This document shows positions 18,585 through 27,828 of a stretch of 64,000 bases of DNA, piece after piece; within the stretch, counting starts at the first letter, position 1, and each line of letters begins with the position of its first letter. Location: assembly GCF_000226295.1 (NCBI RefSeq), contig NC_016024.1:1037501-1101500 (forward strand), written 5' to 3'. A model generated the notes under the pieces. The model saw only the letters and a list, made by a program, of their open reading frames with translations, did not search any database and had not been told where the DNA came from. The position numbers and the translations under genes are program-made. The stretch comes from Chloracidobacterium thermophilum B (GTDB lineage: Bacteria > Acidobacteriota > Blastocatellia > Chloracidobacteriales > Chloracidobacteriaceae).

Positions 18585-18642
18585 TTCGGGCGCGGTGTGA
18601 AAACCGGGAAGGGTTTGTGACTTTTCTCTGAGGTTGATGATT

Positions 18643-19692
18643 ATGCGAAACCGTAGGTTATTGGTAGTGGTTGGTTTGGCCTGGCTGCTGAGCAGCAGTA
18701 CGCTGTGGTGGTCAGCCGTGGCACAGACGCCCTCCGTGCCGGCGCATGTGCTGGGAACAGACGACAAGGCCGCCTTCGCCATTCACTTTTCCGGCGAAAT
18801 GCACGCCAATCTCGATACCTGTGGCTGCCCGGCCAATCCCAGCGGCGGACTTCACCGCCGCGTGACCATGGCGCAGGCGTTCCGCGCAAACTTTGCCGAG
18901 ACACCGCTGCTGGAACTCTCTGTCGGGGCTATCTTCAACGACCAGGGGGTATTGCTCAATCCCCCCTTCAAGGATGTCCTCGTTCAGAACGACTATGCCC
19001 TGCGCGGGTATAGTGCCTATCCCTTCGACGCCGTCAACCTGACCTATCAGGATTTGCGGGTACTGCACCAGTATTTCACCACCCAGGCTGCCAAGCAGGC
19101 GGCGGCGAATTTTCCCGTGCTGAAAGCTTACGTTTCGGCCAATGCCACGCCGGCCGTGAACGAGAAGACGCACATTGCCCTGCCGCGCTTTGTCATCAAG
19201 GAAGTGAAATCACCGCACATTCCAAAGAACCACAAGCTGCGGATCGGGATTACCGGGGTGTGCGAGCAGGCACCCAGCGAAGGTACCGGCTATGTCTGGC
19301 GTGACCCCGCCACGGCGCTCAAGGAAGTGCTCCCGGAGCTGAAAAAGCAGGCGGATGTGGTGGTTGTGCTGGCCTACCTGCCCCTCGACCAGGCCAAGAC
19401 ACTGGCGGCGGAACTCGAAGGGATAGATGTCATGATTGTCGGGCACACGCAACCTTCACTGCTCACGCTGGAGACCGTGGGAAATACGGCCGTGGTCGTC
19501 AACAACTATGAAACCAAGGCGCTTGGGGAGCTGCGGGCCTATATAGCCGACGACGGCAAGCGGACGTACAGCAGCCGCTTCATCCTGCTCGATGCGACGA
19601 TTCCCAGTGAGCCAAACGCCCTGAAAATCGTCAGAGAAGCCAAGGCGGCCATTGAGGAAGCGCGGCGCAGCATGGTGCAGGCTACGCCCTGA
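18643..19692 (+). CDS. Secreted metallophosphoesterase, 5'-nucleotidase-like
   Basis: About 349 residues with an N-terminal signal peptide (LLVVVGLAWLLSSSTLWW, cleavage near AVAQ). The mature part begins like UshA/5'-nucleotidase relatives, with GEMHANLDTCGCP in place of the usual metal-binding strand. It later has DVVVVLAYLPL and a metal-ligand-like VMIVGHTQPSLL. The CGC cysteine motif is typical of a subset of these proteins. The C-terminal nucleotide-binding domain of full UshA proteins seems absent, so the substrate is uncertain. ATG 18643 has a GAGG nine bases upstream; ATG 18637 is possible. It ends at a strong hairpin shared with convergent bchM. Confidence 0.7.
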   Translation: MRNRRLLVVVGLAWLLSSSTLWWSAVAQTPSVPAHVLGTDDKAAFAIHFSGEMHANLDTCGCPANPSGGLHRRVTMAQAFRANFAETPLLELSVGAIFNDQGVLLNPPFKDVLVQNDYALRGYSAYPFDAVNLTYQDLRVLHQYFTTQAAKQAAANFPVLKAYVSANATPAVNEKTHIALPRFVIKEVKSPHIPKNHKLRIGITGVCEQAPSEGTGYVWRDPATALKEVLPELKKQADVVVVLAYLPLDQAKTLAAELEGIDVMIVGHTQPSLLTLETVGNTAVVVNNYETKALGELRAYIADDGKRTYSSRFILLDATIPSEPNALKIVREAKAAIEEARRSMVQATP

Positions 19693-19717
19693 CGCTCTGC
19701 CGGAGCGCAAACGTGTC

Positions 19718-19761
19718 AACCGGCGTTTCCCGGTCAATCCTTCCAGGGAACGCCGGTTTTA
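19718..19761 (+). terminator. Rho-independent terminator between convergent genes
   Basis: Arms AACCGGCGTTTCCC (19718-19731) and GGGAACGCCGGTT (19746-19758) pair with a single bulge around a 14-base loop, followed by TTTT/TTTTAT on the plus strand. It lies just after the metallophosphoesterase stop and before the bchM stop, so it may work in both directions. Confidence 0.75.
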
Positions 19762-19787
19762 TTGTCCCGGTTTGGTCCCGGAGTGGC

Positions 19788-20468
19788 TCACTGGCTCGGA
19801 AGTTCATCGGGTCGCAATTCAACCAGAGTGGTCTGGTAAAAGCTGGAGCTGATATGGACGGCGCGGTGCACCCGCAGCGAGGTTTCCTGCGCCAGGCGCG
19901 CATAGAGCCGCCTGGCTTTGATCTGGGCAATGGCAGGGGATGTGTTGCCTTTGGGAAAGAGCTTTCCGACAGCATGCATCACCTTGAAGAAAGCCGTGCT
20001 GGGCGTGAAGGTGAAGTAGAGTGCTTCGCGGGTGTGCGTCCCCAGATGCCGCAGAAGTTGCACCAGGTCATCTTCCTCGTAGTAAATCAGGCTGTCCAGG
20101 CACACGATGGTGTCGAAGACCTCGGTGACGCCGTAGAAATCCGCTTCGTGAAACGTGGCTTCCGGGACCCGTTCACGGGCGGCCTGGACTTCACGGGCTG
20201 AAATATCCACACCCGTGACGCACGCGCCGGCGTCCACAAGGCGACGGGCGAAGGCGCCGGTGCCGCAACCTGCGTCAAGAACAGTCCGCCCCTGCCAGTT
20301 GCCGCCCCACGCCAGAATCGTGGCCATGGTCTTCTCACGACCGGCGACAATGCTCGCCTGAATCCGATTTTGCGCTTCACCGCGCGCAAAACGCTGCCAT
20401 TTTTCAAAGCCAACGGTATCAAAGTAGTGGCGAATGCGATCCTGCGCCGTCGCGTATGAAGATGGCAT
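19788..20468 (-). CDS. bchM: Mg-protoporphyrin IX O-methyltransferase
   Basis: A 226-residue class I methyltransferase that methylates Mg-protoporphyrin IX on its propionate, a committed step of (bacterio)chlorophyll synthesis. BchM traits are the N-terminal YFDTVGFEKW, the NRIQASIVAGREKT stretch, SAM loop VLDAGCGTGAFARRL, CLDSLIYY, FTFTPSTAF and the end SSSFYQTTLVE. ATG 20468 was chosen, with GGAG about ten bases upstream; the frame extends to GTG 20507, but that codon directly abuts its GGGAGG. No other bch gene adjoins it, so it is dispersed from the main pigment genes. It diverges from the photolyase. It is the best evidence that the host is phototrophic. Confidence 0.88.
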   Translation of the reverse strand: MPSSYATAQDRIRHYFDTVGFEKWQRFARGEAQNRIQASIVAGREKTMATILAWGGNWQGRTVLDAGCGTGAFARRLVDAGACVTGVDISAREVQAARERVPEATFHEADFYGVTEVFDTIVCLDSLIYYEEDDLVQLLRHLGTHTREALYFTFTPSTAFFKVMHAVGKLFPKGNTSPAIAQIKARRLYARLAQETSLRVHRAVHISSSFYQTTLVELRPDELPSQ

Positions 20469-20570
20469 CGGGGTTGCACTCCACAGCTCAAACGGTTTGA
20501 AATACACACCTCCCTTCCAGCGTCCAATCCGGGCCCCGGAAAGTCAAGCCTGTATTCAGGCAGGTCAGCT

Positions 20571-22085
20571 ATGGAAACCATCTGGATTCTGGGCGATCAG
20601 TTGGTGCGCTGCCATCCGGCTTTTGAACGGGTGGAACGCTCCACAGCCAGGGTGCTGATGATTGAGTCAGCCGCCCATGCACGACGGGTGCGCTACCACA
20701 AGCAGAAGCTCGTCTTTCTCTTTTCAGCCATGCGGCACTATGCGGAAGAACTGCGCGCCCAAGGGTGGACGGTGGACTACTACCGTGAACAGCCCGATTT
20801 TGAAGCCGGTCTCGTGGCCTATCTCCGCCAGCACCGTCCAAGCCGCATCTGGCTCATGGAACCCAACGAATACGGGGTTGCCGAACTACTGAAACGCCTT
20901 GTTGCCGCGCATGGACTGTCACTTGACATCCTGCCGACGACCATGTTCATCAGCGACCGGGCATCGTTTGCCGCCCGGGCGCAGGGAAAGAAAACGCTCG
21001 TTCTGGAAAACTTCTACCGGCGCATGCGGCAGATGACGGGGCTGCTGATGGAGCCGGACGGCGAACCGACGGGCGGCACGTGGAACTATGACCGGGAAAA
21101 TCGCCAGGTGCCGCCGCCGGACCATCGGTTTCCGCCTCTGCCCCGCTATGCCCCGGATGCCATCACCCGTGAGGTGATGGACTGGGTACGACGGGATTTC
21201 CCCGATGGTTACGGCGTCATCGAACCCTTCCACTGGGCCACGACCCGCGCCGAGGCCGAAGATGCCTACCAGGATTTCATCGAACACCGGCTTGATCTTT
21301 TTGGCCCCTATGAAGATGCCATGGTGCGCGGGCAGGCTGCGCTGTACCACACTCTGGTATCACCTTATGTCAATGTCGGCCTGCTTGATCCGCTGGTAGC
21401 GGCCAGGCAGGCCGAGCAGGCGTACCGTGCCGGAAAAGCCCGGCTCAACTCCGTGGAAGGCGTCATCCGGCAGTTCATCGGCTGGCGGGAGTTCATCTAT
21501 CAAATCTACTGGCTGCGCATGCCGGAAATGGCCCAGGCCAACTTCTTTGGCGACACCCGTCCACTGCCGCACTACTACTGGGATGGCGAGACGCGGATGC
21601 AGTGTCTCCGGGAAACCATCACCCAACTTCAGCAGACCGGACACACGCACCACATTCAGCGCCTTATGGTGCTGGGCAACTTTGCGCTGCTGGCCGGAGT
21701 GCTGCCACAGGCAGTCAACGAGTGGTTCTGGTTGGCGTACATAGACGCCTATGAGTGGGTCACGCTGCCCAACGTGTTGGGCATGTCACTGTACGCCGAC
21801 GGCGGCTTTCTGGCCACAAAGCCTTACGTGGCCAGTGCTGCCTACATCAACCGCATGAGCGATTACTGCCAGGGCTGTGCCTACAACCCGAAGCAGCGCC
21901 ATGGAGAAGGTGCTTGCCCGTTCAACAGCCTGTACTGGGACTTTCTCGACCGACACCGTGCCAAGCTGTTTCCAAACCAGCGCATGCGCATGATGTACGC
22001 TGCCTGGGACAACATGGACCCACAGGAACGCACCGCCACACTGGCCTGGGCCGCCACGCTGCTCACCCGTCTGGAAGAGCTTTAG
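20571..22085 (+). CDS. Fe-S bacterial photolyase/cryptochrome (PhrB-type)
   Basis: A 504-residue protein of the bacterial FeS-BCP (PhrB/CryB) group, which repair (6-4) photoproducts with FAD and a lumazine-type antenna and carry a [4Fe-4S] cluster. Four cysteines, Cys345, Cys433, Cys436 and Cys449 (CQGCAYNPKQ, then GACPFN), have the same spacing as the cluster ligands of Agrobacterium PhrB. The N-terminus WILGDQL starts the Rossmann-like antenna domain, and SVEGVIRQFIGWREFI begins the FAD-binding half. Length is typical. AGGTCAGCT precedes ATG 20571. It shares a gap of about 100 bases with bchM, read in the opposite direction. Confidence 0.92.
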   Translation: METIWILGDQLVRCHPAFERVERSTARVLMIESAAHARRVRYHKQKLVFLFSAMRHYAEELRAQGWTVDYYREQPDFEAGLVAYLRQHRPSRIWLMEPNEYGVAELLKRLVAAHGLSLDILPTTMFISDRASFAARAQGKKTLVLENFYRRMRQMTGLLMEPDGEPTGGTWNYDRENRQVPPPDHRFPPLPRYAPDAITREVMDWVRRDFPDGYGVIEPFHWATTRAEAEDAYQDFIEHRLDLFGPYEDAMVRGQAALYHTLVSPYVNVGLLDPLVAARQAEQAYRAGKARLNSVEGVIRQFIGWREFIYQIYWLRMPEMAQANFFGDTRPLPHYYWDGETRMQCLRETITQLQQTGHTHHIQRLMVLGNFALLAGVLPQAVNEWFWLAYIDAYEWVTLPNVLGMSLYADGGFLATKPYVASAAYINRMSDYCQGCAYNPKQRHGEGACPFNSLYWDFLDRHRAKLFPNQRMRMMYAAWDNMDPQERTATLAWAATLLTRLEEL

Positions 22086-22122
22086 TTTGAAATGAACAGG
22101 CCGTGTGACCTGCGCCACATCG

Positions 22123-23712
22123 CTACAGGTGAATACACCGTGCCTTGAGAACCGCCGGAATCTCGTGCAGCTTGGCCATGACTTCATCGGGCACGGGTGA
22201 ATCCACCTGGATGAGGGAAATGGCCGTCCCGCCGACTTCCTTGCGTCCAAGGTAGAGCCGGGCAATGTTGACGCCGCCATCGCCGAGTGTGGAACAAATC
22301 CGCCCCAGCACGCCGGGCTGGTCCCGGTTGGCACACAGCAGCATGTGCCCTTTCGGGATGGCTTCGATGGGAAAGCCGTTGACCCGGACGATCCGCAGAT
22401 CGGACTCACGGAAAATGGCGCCGGCCACATCGCTTTCCCCTTGGTCAGTCTCTGCCCAGAGGGCGATAAGGCTGGCAAAGTCCTTGGCGACGCGATTTTT
22501 GGTTTCCGAGACGACCATGCCGCGTTCTTCGGCAATGAGCGCCGCATTGACGAAGTTGACCCGATTGCTCGTCCCTGAAAGCAGCCCGACCAGAATCGCC
22601 TGGGTGATGGGACGCACGTCCAAGTCGGCGACCTTGCCACTGTATTCAATGACCAGACGGCGTACGTGACTGCCGAAGGCCTGCCCCTGAAACATGCCGA
22701 GCTTAATGCCAAGGTCCACATAGGGCCGTAGTTCAGACATCAGCTCAGCACTCACCGAAGGCGCGTTGACGGCACCAAAGATGACGCCAGTTTCGAGAAA
22801 ATCCACAATTTGTCTGGCAATCGAGACGGCCACGCTCACCTGTGCTTCCATCGTTGAAGCGCCAAGGTGCGGAGTGCAGGTGAGGTTGGGCAGTGCCAGA
22901 AGCGGATGATCGGGCGGCGGCGGTTCTTCCTCGAAGACATCGAGCGCGGCAGCCGCCACCGTGCCGTCCTGCAGGGCGGCGGCAAGGGCGGTCTCATCCA
23001 CCAGTCCGCCACGGGCGCAGTTGATGAGCCGGACGCCACGTTTCATCTTGCGGAAGGCGTCGGCATTGATGATATGCCGGGTTTCATCCGTCAGCGGGAC
23101 GTGCAGGGTGATGAAATCGGCGCGCGCAAACAGGGTATCGAGCGCGACGAGTTCGATACCCAACTTGGCTGCGGCTTCCCGCGTCAGGTAAGGATCATAG
23201 CCAACCGTGTGCATGCCGAAGGCCGCCGCGCGCTGGGCCACGAGGCTGCCGATGCGTCCGATCCCAACGATCCCCAGGGTTTTGCCAGACAGTTCGACGC
23301 CGACGAGCTTCTTCCGTTCCCAGCGGCCCTGCTTGAGGCTCATCGTGCCCTGGGCAATGTGCCGGGCTGTAGCCATCAGCAGGGCAAAGGTGTGTTCGGC
23401 GGTGGTGACACTGTTACCGCCGGGGGTGTTCATCACCACGATGCCGCGCTTGGTCGCGGCCTCGACATCAATGTTGTCCACACCGGTGCCGGCCCGCCCG
23501 ATGACCTTGAGGTTGTCCGCCGCCGCGATGACTTTGGCCGTCGGACGGGTATCGCTGCGCACAATGAGCGCGTGGTAGGGGGCAATGAGTTCAGCCAGTT
23601 CGTCTTCTTTGAGTTCCGGCTTGACATCGAGGGCAATGTTGGGTGTCTGGCGCAAAATGCTGAGACCATCTTCGGCCAGGTTGCCACAGACGAGAACACG
23701 GTGGATGGTCAT
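22123..23712 (-). CDS. serA: D-3-phosphoglycerate dehydrogenase
   Basis: A 529-residue NAD-dependent enzyme that oxidises 3-phosphoglycerate, the first step of serine synthesis. The N-terminal substrate domain is followed by the NAD-binding GKTLGIVGIGRIGS loop, the LINCARGGLVDE motif with catalytic Arg, and TCTPHLGAST with catalytic His. The long form is complete: an allosteric substrate-binding domain (about 320-450) and a C-terminal ACT domain for serine feedback (NRDQPGVLGRICSTLG). serC lies at 3.2 kb. It converges with the photolyase gene across 37 bases. Confidence 0.97.
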   Translation of the reverse strand: MTIHRVLVCGNLAEDGLSILRQTPNIALDVKPELKEDELAELIAPYHALIVRSDTRPTAKVIAAADNLKVIGRAGTGVDNIDVEAATKRGIVVMNTPGGNSVTTAEHTFALLMATARHIAQGTMSLKQGRWERKKLVGVELSGKTLGIVGIGRIGSLVAQRAAAFGMHTVGYDPYLTREAAAKLGIELVALDTLFARADFITLHVPLTDETRHIINADAFRKMKRGVRLINCARGGLVDETALAAALQDGTVAAAALDVFEEEPPPPDHPLLALPNLTCTPHLGASTMEAQVSVAVSIARQIVDFLETGVIFGAVNAPSVSAELMSELRPYVDLGIKLGMFQGQAFGSHVRRLVIEYSGKVADLDVRPITQAILVGLLSGTSNRVNFVNAALIAEERGMVVSETKNRVAKDFASLIALWAETDQGESDVAGAIFRESDLRIVRVNGFPIEAIPKGHMLLCANRDQPGVLGRICSTLGDGGVNIARLYLGRKEVGGTAISLIQVDSPVPDEVMAKLHEIPAVLKARCIHL

Positions 23713-23763
23713 AGCAGGCTTGAATCGAAGGAAGTGAAGTCCGGGGGCGTACTGTGTGGGGGC

Positions 23764-24234
23764 TTAACGGCGTGACTTGAGTGCCGCGCGCGTTTCACGC
23801 TCAAGGTCGCGGCGGCGTTCGGTTTCGCGCTTGTCATAGGTTTTCTTGCCTTTGGCAATGGCAACTTCGACTTTGGCGCGTCCGCGCTTGAAATACAGCT
23901 TGGTTGGGACGACCGTCAATCCACGTTCCTGAGTGGCTGCCGCCAGTTTGGCAATTTCGCGTTTGTGGAGCAGCAGCCGCCGGGTGCGCCGGGGATCGTG
24001 GTTGTACCGGTTGCCGTGTGAATATGGACTGATGTGTGCTTCCATCAGCCAGGCTTCACCGTTCCGAATGACGACGTAGGCATCCTTGAGATTGACCCGG
24101 CCTTCGCGCAGGGCCTTGACCTCCGTGCCGACGAGTTCAAGCCCCGCTTCATACGTCTCGCGGATGAAATAGTCAAAGTAGGCTTCCCGATTGGAAGCGA
24201 TGAGTTTGATGCCGTCAGTGGCAGACGCGGTCAT
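23764..24234 (-). CDS. smpB: SsrA-binding protein SmpB
   Basis: A 156-residue RNA-binding protein that delivers tmRNA to stalled ribosomes for trans-translation. Family motifs are ASNREAYFDYFI, GLELVGTEVKALREGRVNLKDAY, and EAHISPYSHGNRYNHDPRRTRRLLLHKREI. The basic C-terminal tail (KTYDKRETERRRD) that enters the mRNA channel is present. Its start overlaps the end of the upstream YhhN gene by four bases, so they are probably coupled. No tmRNA gene was recognised nearby. Confidence 0.97.
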   Translation of the reverse strand: MTASATDGIKLIASNREAYFDYFIRETYEAGLELVGTEVKALREGRVNLKDAYVVIRNGEAWLMEAHISPYSHGNRYNHDPRRTRRLLLHKREIAKLAAATQERGLTVVPTKLYFKRGRAKVEVAIAKGKKTYDKRETERRRDLERETRAALKSRR

Positions 24235-24845
24235 GAGTCCGGGTATCCTTCACTGCCTTGCAAAATCTGGTCGTCCAGCATACCACCAGTGATGAGGCCC
24301 TGTGCCAGATAGTAGGTCAGCATGACCCAGAGATGGGCCAGCGGCAGGGGTATCAGGAAGCGGTCCCAGGCGAGGAGACTGTCCGAGACCGTAAAGGCCA
24401 GCGCTCCCAGAAACACAAGCCGGCTTCCCTGGCGCAGCGCCGCCGTGACACCCATACTGGTCAAAACAACAGCGTAGAGCAGAATGGGAGGCTGCCAGTT
24501 GGTGGCCTGCCCCAGAACCGCGCCCAGCGCCATCCCGTAGGCCGCCACGCCGCCTGCCCGGAACAACCGGGCACGCTGAAGCTGCGCCTCCGGCCCAAAG
24601 GCGGCTATGTAGCACAGGTGCGCGATGAGAAACGCTGTCAGCCCGACCAGAAAGAACCGGTCATCCAGGGCCAGCGCCACATCGCCGAGCGCTGACCAGA
24701 GCAGTCCGTAGCCAACGCGCCGCCCGCCGGTGGACCGGGCGGTACGCAGCAACCACCCGGCGGCGACCAGCACCGGCAGGGCCTTCAGAAGAAAGCTGCC
24801 CGGATATGGCAGCCAGGGGAGGGTTCCCAGGTAAGCCAGTGCCAA
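24231..24845 (-). CDS. YhhN/TMEM86-family membrane protein
   Basis: About 204 residues with seven to eight hydrophobic segments. Polar motifs typical of the YhhN family are KALPVLVAA near the start, SALGDVALALDDRFFLVGL, and FTVSDSLLAWDRF. Eukaryotic relatives are lysoplasmalogenases, which hydrolyse vinyl-ether lysolipids; activity of the bacterial protein is inference. The start is a TTG at 24845; no ATG or GTG exists in frame between it and the upstream kinase gene, so the true start may be TTG or slightly upstream. It overlaps smpB by four bases. Confidence 0.7.
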   Translation of the reverse strand: MALAYLGTLPWLPYPGSFLLKALPVLVAAGWLLRTARSTGGRRVGYGLLWSALGDVALALDDRFFLVGLTAFLIAHLCYIAAFGPEAQLQRARLFRAGGVAAYGMALGAVLGQATNWQPPILLYAVVLTSMGVTAALRQGSRLVFLGALAFTVSDSLLAWDRFLIPLPLAHLWVMLTYYLAQGLITGGMLDDQILQGSEGYPDS

Positions 24846-24913
24846 CAGGCTGAAAACCGCCGGGAAGCCACGTTGACCGGGATGCGAGCTGGGGATGGCC
24901 GGATACCTCCGCT

Positions 24914-27505
24914 TTATCCAGCCTTGTGCCCATTGTTGGACGAATTACCGGCTGGTGACGCATCAGGAGCCGGTGGCACGCGGTCGTCCGCCGCCTGCTG
25001 CTCATCCAAGGCTACCTTGAGCTGCTCAAAGACCTCAGAGGCCGACGGAGGCGGTTTGGGGCCGCTCGCCTTGCCATCGCCATTGACAGTTACGGCCTGA
25101 CTGTAGCGGTAGTAGGAACTGTAGCCGTAATAGTCGTAGCCATAGTAGCTGGATTGTTCCTGGGTCATCCCGTTGAGAACCACGCCCAGGACGCGGGTGT
25201 TCGTTTCATCCAGCTTCCGGCAGGTGCGTTTCACAATCTCCCGTTTCGAGCGTTGGCAGTTGACCACCAGAATGACGCTGTCGGCCATCGCCGCGAGAAT
25301 TGTGGCGTCGGCAAAGGAGAGCATGGGCGGCGTGTCCAGAATGACGTAGTCGAACTTTTCGACGGCATACGCCAGCAGCGACCGCATGCGTTGTGAACCA
25401 AGCAGTTCGGCCGGGTTGGGCGGCATCTGCCCGCAGGTAATGAGCGTCAGGTAGGGAATCGGGGAAGGCGTGAAAATTTCGCCAATTTTGCACTGCCCGG
25501 AGAGATACCGGGACAGCCCCGGCTGGAAAGTGCGTTCCTGTCCGTAGCTGTCAAACAGCTTCTGGAGTTGCGGACGCCGCAGATCGCAGTCAATGAGCAG
25601 GACCGAAGCCCCGGTTTGGGCCAGCGAGATGGCCGTGTTGAATGAGGTCGTCGTTTTACCCTCACCTGGCTGGCTGCTGGTGATGAGAATGATGCGGTTG
25701 CGAACATCCTCGGATGAAGAAAGCAGGATGGAAGTCCGAAGCTGGCGGTAGGCTTCCCCAATCGGCGAAGCCGAGAGGGCAAAGGCGCTGAGACCGACGT
25801 TGAAATCGGCCGGCAGCGGGCGTCCATCGGCCAGTTTGGCCAGCGCCCTGGTTTCGCCGCCATAGCTGTAATACCCGCTGCTTTTGCTGAGTTCTTTGGG
25901 CGAAACCTGGGGAATCAGCCCCAGCGTCGGGAGGTTCAGCAACCGATCCACGTCTTCGACGGACTTGATGCGGGTGTTGAGATATTCCCGCGCAAAAGCA
26001 AGACCGACACCGCCAAAAAGGGAGAGGAAAAAGGCAACGCTGAGGGTGTAGCTCACCCGTGGGCTGATGGGCGCGCCAGGAGTGCCGGCGCGGTCCACGA
26101 CTGTGATGTTGTTGAGGTCCATGCGCAGGTTGATTTCGGTATCCTTGGTGGTTGCCTGCAACGCCTGAAGCATCTTCTTTTTGTTGTCAATGTTGTCCTG
26201 CATCATGCGCTGCATGACGCCGTCGCCATTTTGGGTGACGACCTCATTGCGCTGTTTTTCAACCCGTGCACGCAGTTCTTCTTCGCGTCGCTTGGCGTTT
26301 TCGTAGGCCGTTTTGATGCGAACCAGCGTGTTCGCTTTCGCTTCCTTGAGTTCGTTTTCGGCCTGGGCCAGCACCTGATCAATCTGCACCACATCGGGGT
26401 GCAGTTCCGTGTAGGTTCCGAGCAGTTCGAGACGGCGCTGTTTCAGTTCGGAGATTTTGCCCCGCAGCTTCTGCAGCTCCGGATCCGATTGCATTTCGTC
26501 GAGGGAGTCAATGGGCTGAGTCAGACTGGCCTGGTAACGTTCTTCGGCGCGCAGGCGCTCTTTTTCGGCTTCGAGCAGAGCCTGGTTGAGTCCGGTCAGC
26601 CGGGCCACTTCCGGGTTGTCTTCCGGTTTGAGCGAGACAATTTTCCGTGTGCGCAAATACTCCGTCAGTTTTCGTTCTTCTTCGAGAATTTCCTGCTGGA
26701 GGCGCGCGGCCGTCGAGGACAGAAACTCCTTCTGGCTGCTGCCCTGCTGGAGGCGGTCGGAAACATTGCGGCGGGCGAAGACCTCGGCCACAGTGTTGAC
26801 CACCGCCTTGGTTGTTTCCGGGTCGTGGTGCTGGAAGGTAATGCGGACGAGGCGTGTGCGGGGGACATTGTAGGCTTGTAGTCCACTGGCCAGTCGCCCA
26901 ATCTGCGGCGCATAGCGCTGAAGCTCATCTTCAGTGGTGGCAGGAGTGGGGCTGGCCTCCGGCAACTCCGCAGATTTTGTTTCACTCTGGGGAGGCTTGC
27001 GCGGCCCACGGGGAGAGCGGATGAGATCGAGCAGCGCCGCGCTGAGCGTGGTCGGCCCAGTAGCCAGAAACTTTGGGTCACGGTCGAGCTTGAGGGTCTT
27101 GACGACTTCAACAAGCAACGAAGGACTCGAAATTTTACGAATCTGCGTGTTGAGGTAATCCGGGTCCACCGAATAGGGCACAAAGGCAATGCGCCCGCTT
27201 GAGGAATAAAGTTCTTTTTCCGGGGCAACTTCAATGTGGCTGGACGCCTCGTAAACGGGCTGCATGCGCGAAAGCGCCAGCCCGGTGACGGTCATCGTCA
27301 GCACGACACAGAGAATGACCGTAAACTTGTACCGCAGAATCGTCAGGAACGCCTGCCGGATTGGCTGTCCGGCATCTTCCTGCGGCAGGGTGTACTGATA
27401 GCTCCCACGCCGGCGCATGCGATCCTGAACGGTTGGCGTGGCGAGGTCCAGCTCGGCCGCCGTCGGCGCAAGCATGACGTTGTTGTTCGGATGTTCTTGT
27501 GGCAT
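24914..27505 (-). CDS. Wzc-type polysaccharide co-polymerase and tyrosine autokinase
   Basis: An 863-residue inner-membrane protein of the Wzc/GumC class controlling capsule or exopolysaccharide chain length. A first transmembrane segment (about 60-80) is followed by a Wzz domain, a long periplasmic coiled coil rich in E, K, R and Q, and a second transmembrane segment (about 485-510). The C-terminal BY-kinase has Walker A PGEGKTT (about residue 618), Walker A' LIDCDLRRP and Walker B VILDTPP. The tail has an alternating Tyr/Gly cluster (YYGYDYYGYSS), the expected autophosphorylation site. ATG 27505 starts the conserved part. No other polysaccharide gene is adjacent; two glycosyltransferases are at 38-40 kb. 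Confidence 0.93.
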   Translation of the reverse strand: MPQEHPNNNVMLAPTAAELDLATPTVQDRMRRRGSYQYTLPQEDAGQPIRQAFLTILRYKFTVILCVVLTMTVTGLALSRMQPVYEASSHIEVAPEKELYSSSGRIAFVPYSVDPDYLNTQIRKISSPSLLVEVVKTLKLDRDPKFLATGPTTLSAALLDLIRSPRGPRKPPQSETKSAELPEASPTPATTEDELQRYAPQIGRLASGLQAYNVPRTRLVRITFQHHDPETTKAVVNTVAEVFARRNVSDRLQQGSSQKEFLSSTAARLQQEILEEERKLTEYLRTRKIVSLKPEDNPEVARLTGLNQALLEAEKERLRAEERYQASLTQPIDSLDEMQSDPELQKLRGKISELKQRRLELLGTYTELHPDVVQIDQVLAQAENELKEAKANTLVRIKTAYENAKRREEELRARVEKQRNEVVTQNGDGVMQRMMQDNIDNKKKMLQALQATTKDTEINLRMDLNNITVVDRAGTPGAPISPRVSYTLSVAFFLSLFGGVGLAFAREYLNTRIKSVEDVDRLLNLPTLGLIPQVSPKELSKSSGYYSYGGETRALAKLADGRPLPADFNVGLSAFALSASPIGEAYRQLRTSILLSSSEDVRNRIILITSSQPGEGKTTTSFNTAISLAQTGASVLLIDCDLRRPQLQKLFDSYGQERTFQPGLSRYLSGQCKIGEIFTPSPIPYLTLITCGQMPPNPAELLGSQRMRSLLAYAVEKFDYVILDTPPMLSFADATILAAMADSVILVVNCQRSKREIVKRTCRKLDETNTRVLGVVLNGMTQEQSSYYGYDYYGYSSYYRYSQAVTVNGDGKASGPKPPPSASEVFEQLKVALDEQQAADDRVPPAPDASPAGNSSNNGHKAG

Positions 27506-27828
27506 GGCCGTTATCTGGGGTGACGTTGCGTGTGCGGACCAACGTCTGAAAACACAAGTGGAATGCTTGTGGCGAACCGGTCGCAAATCCAATCTTCAAA
27601 CCAAAGTCAATACGAGCCAACGTTGATATGGGCTGGCCAGTGATGTCCGCAGACACACCGCAAATCGTTGCCGCTGGCCAACCTGCCCCCACTATATCGC
27701 GTTTACCCTTGGCTGAACAGCAAGATACCAACGCTCTGGCGAGCCGCTGAGGAAGAACGTTGTTTGGCCGGTGAAAATTGGTCTAGTCTGCCCGTGTTTC
27801 TCATCCCTGCCAACACTGAGAGGTGGAT
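27506..27828. other. Intergenic region between divergent wzc-like gene and peroxiredoxin
   Basis: A 323-base stretch without a convincing gene. It must hold the promoters of both divergent neighbours. A TTGACT is readable on the minus strand near 27605-27610, but no good -10 element pairs with it. No hairpin, RNA gene or repeat was recognised. Confidence 0.5.
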
